From Nocardia yamanashiensis NBRC 100130 (GTDB lineage Bacteria; Actinomycetota; Actinomycetes; Mycobacteriales; Mycobacteriaceae): a stretch of 64,000 bases of DNA. Position 1 is the stretch's first letter, and the number at the start of each line of letters is the position of its first letter. Location: NCBI RefSeq assembly GCF_001613325.1, contig NZ_BDCD01000013.1, positions 1-64,000 of the forward strand, read 5' to 3'. Under the pieces are notes generated by a model. It ran no database searches. It saw nothing but the letters and a program-made list of their open reading frames with translations, and was not told the DNA's origin. The translations under genes were made by a program, and so were the position numbers. Shown piece after piece: positions 28,116 to 37,649 of this stretch.

Positions 28116-29561
28116 TTACGAATCGAGGTCGGGCAGCTCGTCGTCGCGGCGGGCGCGGCGGAACGGGATCGACAGCGCGAGACCGATTCCGAGCGCGGAC
28201 AGACAGACAATGGAGCCGACAATGGCCACCAGTCGCGGAAGACGCGGCGGGCCAGCGGGTTTGGGAGGTTCGGGGAAGGCGCGCGCCTGATCGGAGCCGA
28301 CGGTCACGGGCTTGTCCGGCAGCTGTGCGGTGAGCGCGGCCAGCGGATCGATCAGGCCGTAACCGATGCGATCGTCACGACCGGTGCCGGGCGCGTGCGC
28401 GGTGCGGGTGATCCGGTCCATGACCTGTTGCGCGGTCATCTCCGGGAAACGCGCGCGAATCAACGCCGCCAGGCCGGACACATAGGGCGCGGCGAAACTG
28501 GTGCCGCCGATGGGCTGCCACCCGTTCGAGGTCAGCGCCCGGTCGACCAATCCGGTCGCACCGCCCTTGCTGTCCAGCCCGATGATATTGGTGCCGACCG
28601 CGGCGACCGAGACCCACGGACCGTAGAGGGTGAAGCTGGATGGGCTCCCGTTGCGGTCGACCGAGCCGACGGCCAGCACGTACTTGCTGAACCAGGCCGG
28701 GCTGGCCACCGTCTTGACCTTCTTCCAGCTGTCCGCGGAATTCTGCGGATTCTCGTCGTTCTGCGTGCTGCACCCGCTGGAGGAGTCCACGTTCCCGGCC
28801 GCGACGACCACCACGACATTGCGGTCGTAGGCGTAGCGCACCGCGGCCCCGAGCGCGCCGTCGGCGGTTTCGGAACCCGCTGCGGTACAGGCCACTTCGG
28901 AGATATTGATGACCGTGGCGCCCATGTCCACCGCCCGCACCACCGAGGCGGCGAGGGTGGTCACATTGCCGTACCCCTGGGTGCTCATATTGCCCGGCGC
29001 CTTGTCGCCGCCGGAGCCTTTGACCTTGTAGTGGTCGCTGACCTGCCGGATGGACAGGATGGTGGCCTCGGGCGCGACGCCGACGAAGGCATCGTCCGGG
29101 CTGGGCTGGGCGGCGATGATGCCGGCCACGAAGGTGCCGTGCGCGTCGCAGTCCTCGTCGGTGCCGTCACCACCGGAAACGAAATCGCCCCCGGCCTCCA
29201 GCCCCGGCAAGCGCGGATGCCGGTTCACCCCGGTATCGATGACCGCGACCTTCTGCCCGGCCCCTCGGCTGAACTGCCATGCGGCGGAAAGGTTCAGCAC
29301 CCCCTGCGAGTACGGCTCGTCCTTCGGCACCGACCCGGCCAGCGAGGGCTCGTTGCACAGCGCGTGCTTCTCGGTGGGCTGCTGCGGCGCGGGCTTGCCG
29401 CTGAGCGCCTGCGCCTCCCCCAACGCCCCGAGATCCACAGTCGGCGGCGTCACGGCCTTGACCGGCAACGCCGAAGCCGGCACTACCGGCCCCAGCAGCG
29501 CCGCCCCGAGAATGCTTGCCGCACAGACGATCCGACCCCAGTCGCGATGAATCCGTCTCAT
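28116..29561 (-). CDS. mycP: Mycosin, ESX-associated subtilisin-like serine protease
   Basis: Mycosins are membrane-anchored proteases required for ESX secretion and channel stability. The ATG at 29561 overlaps the eccD stop and gives 481 residues. A signal peptide is followed by the catalytic triad Asp109 (VIDTGV), His141 (DAHGTFVAG) and Ser355 (GGTSFAAP). A C-terminal membrane segment (SIVCLSALGIGLALSI) precedes a short acidic tail. All features expected of an active MycP are present. No PPE or ESX substrate cleavage site can be inferred here. Confidence 0.95.
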   Translation of the reverse strand: MRRIHRDWGRIVCAASILGAALLGPVVPASALPVKAVTPPTVDLGALGEAQALSGKPAPQQPTEKHALCNEPSLAGSVPKDEPYSQGVLNLSAAWQFSRGAGQKVAVIDTGVNRHPRLPGLEAGGDFVSGGDGTDEDCDAHGTFVAGIIAAQPSPDDAFVGVAPEATILSIRQVSDHYKVKGSGGDKAPGNMSTQGYGNVTTLAASVVRAVDMGATVINISEVACTAAGSETADGALGAAVRYAYDRNVVVVVAAGNVDSSSGCSTQNDENPQNSADSWKKVKTVASPAWFSKYVLAVGSVDRNGSPSSFTLYGPWVSVAAVGTNIIGLDSKGGATGLVDRALTSNGWQPIGGTSFAAPYVSGLAALIRARFPEMTAQQVMDRITRTAHAPGTGRDDRIGYGLIDPLAALTAQLPDKPVTVGSDQARAFPEPPKPAGPPRLPRLVAIVGSIVCLSALGIGLALSIPFRRARRDDELPDLDS

Positions 29562-31033
29562 ATGTTCCGCGCCATCGAGTAGACGTCCATGAGCCACAGC
29601 ACCAGCGGGACGATCGATACGATCAGGCCGTATTCGAATATCTCGTTGAAGCGCCGGGTCACCGGGGTCACCTCGACGTGCGGACCGATGACACCGAAAC
29701 CGATCGCACCCACCGCGAAGGCGAGCAGCAGTCCGGCCGAGAGCAGCGGCATTTCGGGATCGGCGAGCGCCAGCAGCACCAGCAGCGACACGAAAGTGAC
29801 GCAGCCGCCGGCGATCAGCGTGGTGGCCTGGGTGAGGTCGGCGAAGGAGCGACCGCGCAGGCACAGGATGACGGCGACGACCACCGCGAGCGCGATGCCC
29901 TGCCAGCGCGGGGAGCCCAGCGGATCGGCGGCCACGACGGCGCCGAAGGCCGCACCGACCGCACTGCCGATGACCATGCCGGTCTGGAACTGGTTGGCGG
30001 TGCGTGCCCGCTGCCCGAGGCCGTGCGCGGACGGCAGCACCGTCGCGCCGATCGCCCCGATGCCCTCGATGGTCGGCCGCGGTTCGTGATCGGCCGGATC
30101 GATGGCCGCGCCCGCGGTGGGCACCGGCGGCACGGGCAGCCGGGCCAGCATGGCGGCCAGCCGCGGCACCATGGACAGCAGCAGAATGGAGGTGATCAGC
30201 ACCCCGGCAGCGATTTTCACGGTGCCCGCATCCCAGATCACCCGCACCGCCGCGGCGCCACCGGCCAGCACCACCAGCGTGACGGCGGCGGCGACGATGG
30301 TCCCGCCCGCGCCGATCACCCGGTAGCCGACGACCGCCACCAGCAGCGTGGCCGTCGCGCCGAGCATCAGATGCGGACTGCCGATCTCACCGGGCACCGC
30401 CAGCGCCGCCCCGCCGAAGGTCAGCAGCAGCAGGCACAGCGTGAGCACCGAGGCGGTCAGCTCGTCGGCGTACTTGCGCTTGGCGATCATGGCCGCGACC
30501 AGTGCCGCGACGGCCCCGCCGAGCAGCATGGCGGGCGCGACGAAATCATCGCCGTTGCCGCGCGATACCGCGCCCAGCACCAGCGCCATCAGCACCGCCA
30601 CCGCGCCCGCGACCAGGCCGGTCCAGCGCGCCGAGCTCGGCGACCAGCCCCGGAATTCCTCTGCGGTGAGCCGGGATACGGCATCGATCACATCGTCGAA
30701 GAGCGCGGGCGATTCCTTGGCCGCCACCGCGCGCAGGACGAGCAGTTCGCCGTCGTAGATCTCCGCGTCATTGAGCGTCTGGTTGGGCGCGATCATGTCG
30801 CGGCCCAGTTTGGCCAGCGTCCAATGCTGCGGCTGAAGTGGCGTTCCCCCCTCTTCGCTGCCCAGTGGCTCCGGGTCGCGAGATTCGATGAGCTTCACGA
30901 GATCGTCGATGAATGCGGCGATCGGCGTGTTTGCCGGCAGCCCGACGTCGAGCTGGGTGTTCCCCCCGATGACGGACACTCGGCACAATTCGGGTTCGGT
31001 GGCTCCAAGGCCGCCGAGCGACTGTGCGGTCAC
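29558..31033 (-). CDS. eccD: ESX inner-membrane channel protein EccD
   Basis: EccD forms the large membrane vestibule of the ESX channel. The chosen GTG at 31033 gives 491 residues and is preceded by AGGAG 11 bases upstream; an upstream extension to 31123 is not EccD-like. The N-terminal 100 or so residues are ubiquitin-like (CRVSVIGGNTQLDVGLPAN). The rest is about eleven hydrophobic segments. It is the first gene of the minus-strand operon and diverges from eccA. Confidence 0.93.
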   Translation of the reverse strand: MTAQSLGGLGATEPELCRVSVIGGNTQLDVGLPANTPIAAFIDDLVKLIESRDPEPLGSEEGGTPLQPQHWTLAKLGRDMIAPNQTLNDAEIYDGELLVLRAVAAKESPALFDDVIDAVSRLTAEEFRGWSPSSARWTGLVAGAVAVLMALVLGAVSRGNGDDFVAPAMLLGGAVAALVAAMIAKRKYADELTASVLTLCLLLLTFGGAALAVPGEIGSPHLMLGATATLLVAVVGYRVIGAGGTIVAAAVTLVVLAGGAAAVRVIWDAGTVKIAAGVLITSILLLSMVPRLAAMLARLPVPPVPTAGAAIDPADHEPRPTIEGIGAIGATVLPSAHGLGQRARTANQFQTGMVIGSAVGAAFGAVVAADPLGSPRWQGIALAVVVAVILCLRGRSFADLTQATTLIAGGCVTFVSLLVLLALADPEMPLLSAGLLLAFAVGAIGFGVIGPHVEVTPVTRRFNEIFEYGLIVSIVPLVLWLMDVYSMARNI

Positions 31034-31067
31034 GTGCTGAACTGCTCCTGACTTCTCCAACAGTTGC

Positions 31068-31080
31068 CCGCCTAGGGCGG
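31068..31080. promoter_or_regulatory. Short inverted repeat upstream of eccD
   Basis: CCGCC at 31068-31072 and GGCGG at 31076-31080 flank TAG. It lies in the eccD leader close to a possible minus-strand -10 box TATGGT. It is too short to assign a regulator. Confidence 0.3.
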
Positions 31081-31103
31081 TTAACCATAATGTATCCGAC
31101 TGA

Positions 31104-31130
31104 CCGCACCTGTGCGATCGCACGGTGCGG
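31104..31130. promoter_or_regulatory. Nested palindrome in the divergent eccD/eccA promoter region
   Basis: A perfect 12-bp palindrome GTGCGATCGCAC (31112-31123) is enclosed by the inverted arms CCGCACC (31104-31110) and GGTGCGG (31124-31130). It lies midway in the 153-base gap between eccD and eccA. This is a good candidate operator for co-ordinate control of the two ESX core operons. It does not match the IdeR or Zur consensus. Confidence 0.55.
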
Positions 31131-31186
31131 GGTGGGATTGTGAACGAAAGCCTAACCAGGTTCTACGAATTCGGGGTTCGCCAAGG

Positions 31187-33022
31187 ATGATCGACACTCG
31201 CCAGGCACAACGCGCCTTCGATGCGGGAGTGCTGTCACTGGGGTTGAGCATCGACGGCCAGGAGTCCAACAAGGATCTCGAGTACGCGAAGCTGGCCTTT
31301 CAGCGCGCCACCGAGTGGGACGCCACCATGTGCGACGCCTGGTTGGGCCGGGCGGTTGCCGGTGAGGTGACCAAGGATGTTCTGTACAACCTGTACAAGA
31401 CCAGCACGGTCTCCCTGTATCGGGAACAGCGCCGGTTGGGGCTGCCGCAGCGGGTGCTTGCTGGACGTTTTCTGCCCGGGCTCTACATCGATTACCCGCT
31501 GGCCAGTTTCACCGAAATTCACCTCGCGTACGCCGCGCATCTGATTGCCGATAAACAGTACGACGAAGCCGAACTGGTGCTCGACGAACTGGAAAAGCAC
31601 CGCCGCGAACGGTCTTCGGATCCGGACTTCGAAATCGACGGCCGGATCGCGGCTTACGTGCGCGGCATCCTGCACTACAACACCCAGCGCTGGCCCGATG
31701 TGATGACCGTGCTGGCGCGGTCGGATCAGTGGGAGGATCCCTATCTGGCCGCCGGCGCACATGTGATGGTCGGCACAGCCTGCGCGCAGCTCGGTCTGTT
31801 CGGCGAGGCGATCCGCCGCATGGAACAGGCCGAGGCGGGGCCGATTCCGGCGGCCCGCACCGCCGCCATGTTCTGCCGCGGCCTGTGCCTGCGCGAGACC
31901 GGCAACGCCGAAGAGGCGCAGGCGCTGTTCGAGAAGGTCTATTCGCAGGCCCCCGATTTCGATGCCAATACCGCCGCCATGCGCGACCGGACGTATCGGA
32001 TCACCTTGACCAACAAGGAGGTGATCGAGGCCCGCACCGACAAGTGGGATCCGGCTTCGGCGCCTTCGCTGGAGGAGAAGCAGGCCGCCGAGCACGAGGA
32101 TCGCGCCAAGGAGATCCTGGCCGCCGCGCGCGCCGAGCTGGACAAGCAGATCGGCCTGGCCGCGGTGAAGACCCAGGTGGCCAAGCTGCAGTCGAGTGCG
32201 CAGCTGGCGAAGATCCGTGCCGAGAAGGGGCTTTCGAGTTCGGCGCGCGGTCAGCACCTGGCCTTCACCGGTCCACCCGGAACGGGTAAGACCACCATCG
32301 CGCGCGTGGTCGCCAAGATCTACTGCGGCCTGGGCATTCTCAAGACCGACAAGGTCGTGGAGACCAAGCGTTCGGATTTCGTGGGTCAGCATCTGGGCGC
32401 GACCGCGATCAAGACCGAGGCGCTGATCGATACCGCCATGGACGGCGTGCTGTTCATCGACGAGGCGTACACGCTGATCCAGACCGGTCTTTCGGGTGGG
32501 GACGCGTTCGGCCGCGAGGCGGTGGACACGCTGCTGGCGCGTATGGAGAACGATCGAGACCGACTGGTCGTGATCATCGCCGGGTACGACGGCGAGATCG
32601 ATCGCTTCCTGGCCGCCAACGACGGTCTGGCCTCCCGTTTCGCCAAGCGCCTGCAGTTCCCGTCCTACAGCGCCGAGGAGCTCGGCCAGATCGGCCAGGT
32701 GATCTCGGCCAAGCGGGATTCCTCGCTGTCCGAGGGCGCGCTGGAACAGCTGGTGCGCACCTGCACCAAGCTGTACGAGATGGAGAGCACCGATCAGAGC
32801 GGGCAGCCGCGCCGCGGCGTGGACCTGGCCGGCAACGGCCGCTTCATCCGCAACCTGATCGAGACGGCCGAAGAAGAGCGCGAATTCCGGCTCGCCAACG
32901 ACGAATCGCTGGACCTGAGCGAAGTCGACGAATCCGTCCTGATGCGCATCGAGGCATCGGATATGAAAGCCGCGCTGACGACGCTGCTCACCTCGCTGGG
33001 CTTGGCGTCGGCAGCCGACTGA
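31187..33022 (+). CDS. eccA: ESX AAA+ ATPase EccA
   Basis: EccA is a cytoplasmic CbxX/CfqX-type AAA+ ATPase thought to release EspG from PE-PPE substrates. I chose the ATG at 31187, giving 611 residues and MIDTRQAQRAFDAGV; the frame is open from 31112. The N-terminal half is a TPR-like helical domain. The C-terminal half has Walker A GPPGTGKTT with Lys368 and Walker B VLFIDEAYTL with Asp425-Glu426. Its presence excludes a plain ESX-4 system, which lacks eccA. Confidence 0.95.
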   Translation: MIDTRQAQRAFDAGVLSLGLSIDGQESNKDLEYAKLAFQRATEWDATMCDAWLGRAVAGEVTKDVLYNLYKTSTVSLYREQRRLGLPQRVLAGRFLPGLYIDYPLASFTEIHLAYAAHLIADKQYDEAELVLDELEKHRRERSSDPDFEIDGRIAAYVRGILHYNTQRWPDVMTVLARSDQWEDPYLAAGAHVMVGTACAQLGLFGEAIRRMEQAEAGPIPAARTAAMFCRGLCLRETGNAEEAQALFEKVYSQAPDFDANTAAMRDRTYRITLTNKEVIEARTDKWDPASAPSLEEKQAAEHEDRAKEILAAARAELDKQIGLAAVKTQVAKLQSSAQLAKIRAEKGLSSSARGQHLAFTGPPGTGKTTIARVVAKIYCGLGILKTDKVVETKRSDFVGQHLGATAIKTEALIDTAMDGVLFIDEAYTLIQTGLSGGDAFGREAVDTLLARMENDRDRLVVIIAGYDGEIDRFLAANDGLASRFAKRLQFPSYSAEELGQIGQVISAKRDSSLSEGALEQLVRTCTKLYEMESTDQSGQPRRGVDLAGNGRFIRNLIETAEEEREFRLANDESLDLSEVDESVLMRIEASDMKAALTTLLTSLGLASAAD

Positions 33023-33032
33023 GGGGGAACCT

Positions 33033-34790
33033 TTGAACGACTCGCCCGCGCCGAGACCCGCACCGGCGGAACTGCGTTCGGACGAGCTGTGGCTGTTCCG
33101 GAATCTGCCGCTGCGGCTGGTGATTCCGGTGGGCCTGCTCGCGGTGGCGGCCTCGCTGGTCGCCGTCGCGTTCCACGCGCCCTGGTGGGCCACGCTGATC
33201 GCCGCCGCCGTCCCGGTCCTGATCGGGCTGTTCCCGGTGCGGGGCAAGCCGTTCGGGCTGCGCTTCGGCTCCTGGGCGGCGTTCAAATGGCGGCAGGCGC
33301 GGCGCAAGGAAATGACCGAGTCGCGGTTGTTCGACGTGCCGCTGCCCGAGGGCGGCAGCTATGGATTGCGCTGGGACGGAACGCTGCTCACCACCATGCT
33401 GCGTATCGATCCGCCGCCGGACACGCTGACGCTGCTGAAGCGCGGGTCGCTGAGCACCGATCAGGTGCTGCCGCTGACCGAAATCGCTTCCTGCCTCCGG
33501 CAATACGACCTGGAGCTGGATTCCGCCGATGTGATCAGCACCGGTACGCGTACCGCCAGCACCGAGGCCGTGCTGTCGGGTTATGCCGCCAGCATCGCGC
33601 CGCTGGGCCACCTGTACGACGAAATCCTCGGCCCGCTACCGGCAATCGCCCATCGCACGGTGTGGCTGGTGCTGCGCTTGAACCCGCTGAACAACAGCAA
33701 GGCGGTCGACAATCGCGGCGGCGGTCCCGAGGGCGCGCTGCGCTCGGCCATCATCGCCACCCGGCGCGTCGCCAATCGCCTTGCCGCGCGCGGCATCACG
33801 GCCTCCGTGCTGACCTCCGCCGAGATGACCAGCGCGGTGCGCGAACTCAGCCGCGGCATCCCCGTCGGCCAGTTCGTGGAGCATCCGAAGTCCCTGGAGC
33901 ACAACGGCATCCACCTCAACAGCTTCCAGATCGATCCGGACGCCTTCACCGCCGACGGCCTGGCCGCCATCTGGACCGTCCGCAGCCTGGCCACCACCGT
34001 GACCGTGCGCCTGCGCCCGGTCGCCAAGAGCTCCACCCGCGGTGAGCCGTCCGCCGACACCATCGAGGTGGATGCCCGCGTCCGCTACGACGCCGCCGAG
34101 GAACTCGACACTCCCCCGCTGCCCGGCCTCCGCGAACTCAACGGCCTGCAACTCTGGGCCCTCGCCGACACACTCTCCTTCGGCGCGCAGGAAACCCGCT
34201 CCAGCGGCTATCGCGGCCCCCTGGAAGCACTTTCGGACATCGCGGTCCCCACCGCCGGCTGCGGCCAGCTGATCGGCGCCGACGCCACCGGCCGCGGCAT
34301 CGCCGTCCCCCTGGTCGGCGACGGCTCCCGCCGCATCGACGTCGTCTCCGGACTCCCCCTCGCCCAGCAGGTCATCCTGCGCGCCATCGCCCTCGGCGCG
34401 GGCGCGGTAGTCCACACCAACCGCCCCGGCGCCTGGCAATCCATGATCAACAACGTCGGCTCCACCCACGCCCTGTCCCTGGCCTCCTCGGTCACCCAGA
34501 GCTCCCGGCAGAACATCATGAACCCCCGCGCGCCCCACCCGGCCGCCACGATCATCGTCTTCGACGGCGTCCCCGCCTCCGCTCCCCCAGGCTCGGCCAC
34601 CGTGCTGTCGGTCTACGACCGCCTGCCCGACGACTACCAGCCCGACGACGCGGACGTGACGATCCTCCAGCACCCCAACGACCCGCACATGGTCACCGTG
34701 CACACCCCGGCGGCGAGAACCGTTGCGCAATTGGTGACCACGCCGACCGAGCAGCGATTCATCGGATTGGCTCCGGCGCGGGCTATCTGA
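33033..34790 (+). CDS. eccE: ESX inner-membrane protein EccE
   Basis: EccE lies at the periphery of the ESX membrane complex. The 585-residue protein starts with TTG at 33033, with GAGGGGGAAC upstream, 10 bases after eccA. Two membrane segments at about 28-75 precede a long extracytoplasmic or periplasmic domain with the EccE-like FPVRGKPFGLRFGSWA and LSTDQVLPLTEIASCLRQYD. Its end overlaps the converging kinase gene at 34783 by 8 bases. Confidence 0.88.
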   Translation: MNDSPAPRPAPAELRSDELWLFRNLPLRLVIPVGLLAVAASLVAVAFHAPWWATLIAAAVPVLIGLFPVRGKPFGLRFGSWAAFKWRQARRKEMTESRLFDVPLPEGGSYGLRWDGTLLTTMLRIDPPPDTLTLLKRGSLSTDQVLPLTEIASCLRQYDLELDSADVISTGTRTASTEAVLSGYAASIAPLGHLYDEILGPLPAIAHRTVWLVLRLNPLNNSKAVDNRGGGPEGALRSAIIATRRVANRLAARGITASVLTSAEMTSAVRELSRGIPVGQFVEHPKSLEHNGIHLNSFQIDPDAFTADGLAAIWTVRSLATTVTVRLRPVAKSSTRGEPSADTIEVDARVRYDAAEELDTPPLPGLRELNGLQLWALADTLSFGAQETRSSGYRGPLEALSDIAVPTAGCGQLIGADATGRGIAVPLVGDGSRRIDVVSGLPLAQQVILRAIALGAGAVVHTNRPGAWQSMINNVGSTHALSLASSVTQSSRQNIMNPRAPHPAATIIVFDGVPASAPPGSATVLSVYDRLPDDYQPDDADVTILQHPNDPHMVTVHTPAARTVAQLVTTPTEQRFIGLAPARAI

Positions 34791-36336
34791 CGGTTCGGCG
34801 CAGGATCGGGACCAGCTTCTCCAGCAGGATCCGCTCCGACCTGTCGGACCACTCACGGAAGGCGGTGACCGCCGCGGGATCGTCGAGCACGATGATCGTC
34901 GCGGGGGTCGAGCCGACCGCGACCGGCAGATTGATCAGTCCGCCATTGCCGGCGTCCGTATCGCTGCGCACCACGAGCAGATAACCGGACGTGATCGGCG
35001 CCAGCGCTTCATATTTGGCTTGACTGCCCGGAGCGACAGGCCGGGGACTGGGCTCGTCGCCCGTGCGGGTGAAGCGGGGGCTGTAGGAGAACCCGAGGTC
35101 CTCGAAGAACTTCGATTGCGCACCCGGCTTCAGTTGGAAATCCAGGTCCGCGGACTGCCCGCTGTTGCCGGAGATATCCATCGCCACAATGTATTTGCCG
35201 CTGAACGCGGGGTTCTGCGCCTTCGCCTCCGCGATGGACTTCGGGGCGGCGAGCGCGGCCGAAGACGTCGTCCCGGTACCGGCGGTCGCGCTCGAAGGTG
35301 CCTTCGTCAACTGCATGCCGACGGTGACAGCCACCGCCACCACCGCCGTGGCGGCGACCCCGCCCAGCAGCCACCAGCGCACTGCACGCCGCCCCCGCTT
35401 TGCACCGGCGGGCGCGACGACCGGTTCCTGCCGAACCGCTGGCGACGGCGAGATCGTCGGCCTGGGCACCGTACTCATCGAAAGACCCGAAACACCGTAT
35501 TCGAGCGCCGATTTCAACGCCGCCGTCAGCTCATGACACGACCCGAAACGCTCATCGGGATCCTTGGCCAGCGCGACCGCCAGCACCTCGTCCACGGCCG
35601 CGGGCAGCCCCGGATCGACCTCGGTGATGCGCGGCGGCGGTTCGCTCAGATGCCCCATCATCACGACGGCCGGCTGCGTGCCCGGATACGGATTCCGTCC
35701 CGTCGCCAGCTTGAAGAACGAGCAGGCGAGCCCATAAATATCCGCCCGATGATCCACCGCTCGCCCCGCCAGCTGCTCCGGCGACGCATACGCGATCGTG
35801 GCGACGAAACTGCCCGCCTGCGTGAGCTCATTGGTGTCATCAGTGGACTTCGCGACCCCGAAATCGGTTAGTAACACCCGCTCTTCGGCCCCGTCCACCG
35901 CCGACAGCAAGAAGTTCGCCGGCTTCACATCACGATGCAGCATGCCGCGCCGATGCGCGTGATCCAGCCCGCGCCCGATCTCGGACACGATATGCAGCGC
36001 CCGCCAGACTGTCATGGAACCCGGATCCCGCTCCATGACCTGTGCCGCGTCGATCCCCTCCACATACTGCATGGCGATCCACAGCTGCCCGTGCTCCTCG
36101 CCGCGGTTGTACACCGACACGACGTTCGGATGATCGAGTGTGGCAGCGAGATTCGCCTCGCGCTCGAAGCGGCCGCGGAATTCCCTATCGCTCGAGTACT
36201 CCGCACTGAGCACCTTGATCGCATCCCAGCGGGGCAGTTGCGGGTGGCGTGCGAGATAGACCGAACCCATGCCACCGGTTCCGAGTAGCCGTTCTACTCG
36301 GTAGCCACCGACGACGGATCCCGGGCCGATTGTCAT
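34783..36336 (-). CDS. Transmembrane Ser/Thr protein kinase, copy 5 (right module)
   Basis: The 517-residue kinase opens MTIGPGSVVGGYRVERLLG and carries HRDVKPAN and TDFG, so it should be active. A membrane segment at about 320-342 is followed by a sensor domain with QNPAFSGK and INLPVAVG, homologous to that of the kinase at 20583. It is the third gene of lipoprotein A, lipoprotein B, kinase on the minus strand, in mirror image to the left module. Its stop lies inside the eccE coding end. Confidence 0.9.
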   Translation of the reverse strand: MTIGPGSVVGGYRVERLLGTGGMGSVYLARHPQLPRWDAIKVLSAEYSSDREFRGRFEREANLAATLDHPNVVSVYNRGEEHGQLWIAMQYVEGIDAAQVMERDPGSMTVWRALHIVSEIGRGLDHAHRRGMLHRDVKPANFLLSAVDGAEERVLLTDFGVAKSTDDTNELTQAGSFVATIAYASPEQLAGRAVDHRADIYGLACSFFKLATGRNPYPGTQPAVVMMGHLSEPPPRITEVDPGLPAAVDEVLAVALAKDPDERFGSCHELTAALKSALEYGVSGLSMSTVPRPTISPSPAVRQEPVVAPAGAKRGRRAVRWWLLGGVAATAVVAVAVTVGMQLTKAPSSATAGTGTTSSAALAAPKSIAEAKAQNPAFSGKYIVAMDISGNSGQSADLDFQLKPGAQSKFFEDLGFSYSPRFTRTGDEPSPRPVAPGSQAKYEALAPITSGYLLVVRSDTDAGNGGLINLPVAVGSTPATIIVLDDPAAVTAFREWSDRSERILLEKLVPILRRTVR

Positions 36337-36345
36337 CGCAAATCC

Positions 36346-37641
36346 TTACAGGTACTGGCTTTTGGCCAGCAAGGCGTACTGAGCAGCGGCGCGCTGGTGC
36401 AGGTCGGACAGCTGCGAGCTGGCGACGCGGGCGACATAGCGGTCGTAGCGAAGGGTGCAGTAGTAGCGGTTCTTGGAATCCCAGGCGGTTTCGTATTCGG
36501 ACTTGTTCGGGTTCGGGTTCTCTCCGCAGAACACATCGGGAACCCCACGAGGCGCCTCGACGCTGCCGGGCTGCATGGGTTTGATGTCAGACCACAATGT
36601 CTTCGCCGCCTCCTCGTCGCGGGCGCGCATCAGTTGTGCACCCGTGGAGGCCATCGAGATCCGGTCAACTCCGTTGTTGTCGAAGAGTTGCTTCCACGGC
36701 GTACGATCCGCAATGAATTGCAGGTAGCTGCGAGCGCCGTGAACTATTTCCTCCTTGGTATTCAGCTTCAGATACTCCCTGGGATGCAAGGTCCTACGCA
36801 GCATTCCGTCGGGGTCATAGTCCATTCGAAGCATGTCACGTGCCGAAAGTGGTGTCAGCTTGTCCAATAGCGGCGCTTGGACGGCGAATGCCTTCTCCAC
36901 CAGAGCCTTCAGGGCATCGATATCTGTCTTCGGCAGTTGAACGAAGACGTTGATCACGTATGAACCGCGTGCGAGGGTCGCAGCCATCGACGGCACACCG
37001 GGACGCCAATGTGCCTTCGCCTCGGGGTACCCGTTCAACAAGACATGTGCGTTCTGGTCCGGTGCAACGTCGAAGTCGGCGGCTTCCATCTGCACTGCTG
37101 CCGACTGGGCACGTTGCTGATCGGGGAACTGCAGAACGGTGATGTTGACAGCGGTCGCATCTGGGATTCCATTCGCAGTCCCAAACGGCTTGAAATTGTC
37201 CGACAAATCGTAGTCATACGTGCTGGGCAACGGAAGGCTACTGCTCGCAGTAGTAACTGTCAGGATCACGCCATTACTGGCCAGCGCGGGCCTTACCGCT
37301 TTGCCGAGTACATCGGCTCCGTTGGCAGGGTTGACTGCGCTTCCGCCCATATCGCCGTACACCAGGCTGGCATCGATATCGGTTCCCAGAGCGATCGCAT
37401 CTGCTAAGCGCACTGTGGCCAGCGCCTGACCACCTGCACTCCCATGGTCGGACTCGGTGCGAACGTCGAATGGATCGGTCGGGTAATTACCGACGTCCAA
37501 GGCTCGAATGTCGATCTCGGCCGCGACCGACGTACCCGCGACACTGCTCCCGCAGCTGGTCGAGCACGCCGCAGTCACGACGACAGCGAACACCGCCGAA
37601 ACCGCTCGGCCAGTGAAACGGTCGGTCCGACGCTCGGACAC
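36346..37641 (-). CDS. Putative lipoprotein B of the right lipoprotein-kinase module
   Basis: The GTG at 37641 gives 431 residues; the longer open frame to 37803 is not supported by a signal peptide. A hydrophobic stretch with two cysteines (AACSTSC) serves as signal peptide and lipobox. It is homologous to the protein at 19306, sharing the MLRMDYDPDGMLRRTL motif and the ending HQRAAAQYALLA. It begins 8 bases after lipoprotein A and ends 9 bases before the kinase start. Confidence 0.72.
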   Translation of the reverse strand: MSERRTDRFTGRAVSAVFAVVVTAACSTSCGSSVAGTSVAAEIDIRALDVGNYPTDPFDVRTESDHGSAGGQALATVRLADAIALGTDIDASLVYGDMGGSAVNPANGADVLGKAVRPALASNGVILTVTTASSSLPLPSTYDYDLSDNFKPFGTANGIPDATAVNITVLQFPDQQRAQSAAVQMEAADFDVAPDQNAHVLLNGYPEAKAHWRPGVPSMAATLARGSYVINVFVQLPKTDIDALKALVEKAFAVQAPLLDKLTPLSARDMLRMDYDPDGMLRRTLHPREYLKLNTKEEIVHGARSYLQFIADRTPWKQLFDNNGVDRISMASTGAQLMRARDEEAAKTLWSDIKPMQPGSVEAPRGVPDVFCGENPNPNKSEYETAWDSKNRYYCTLRYDRYVARVASSQLSDLHQRAAAQYALLAKSQYL

Positions 37642-37649
37642 AAATCCCC

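Noticed and set aside
31149..31157. AGCCTAACC upstream of eccA as an iron-box half-site
   Set aside because: Only about half of the 19-base IdeR consensus matches. Iron control of ESX-3 in mycobacteria makes it tempting, but the match is too weak.
31235..33307. A 690-codon minus-strand frame opposite eccA
   Set aside because: It is an antisense shadow with no recognisable motif; EccA on the plus strand has clear Walker motifs.
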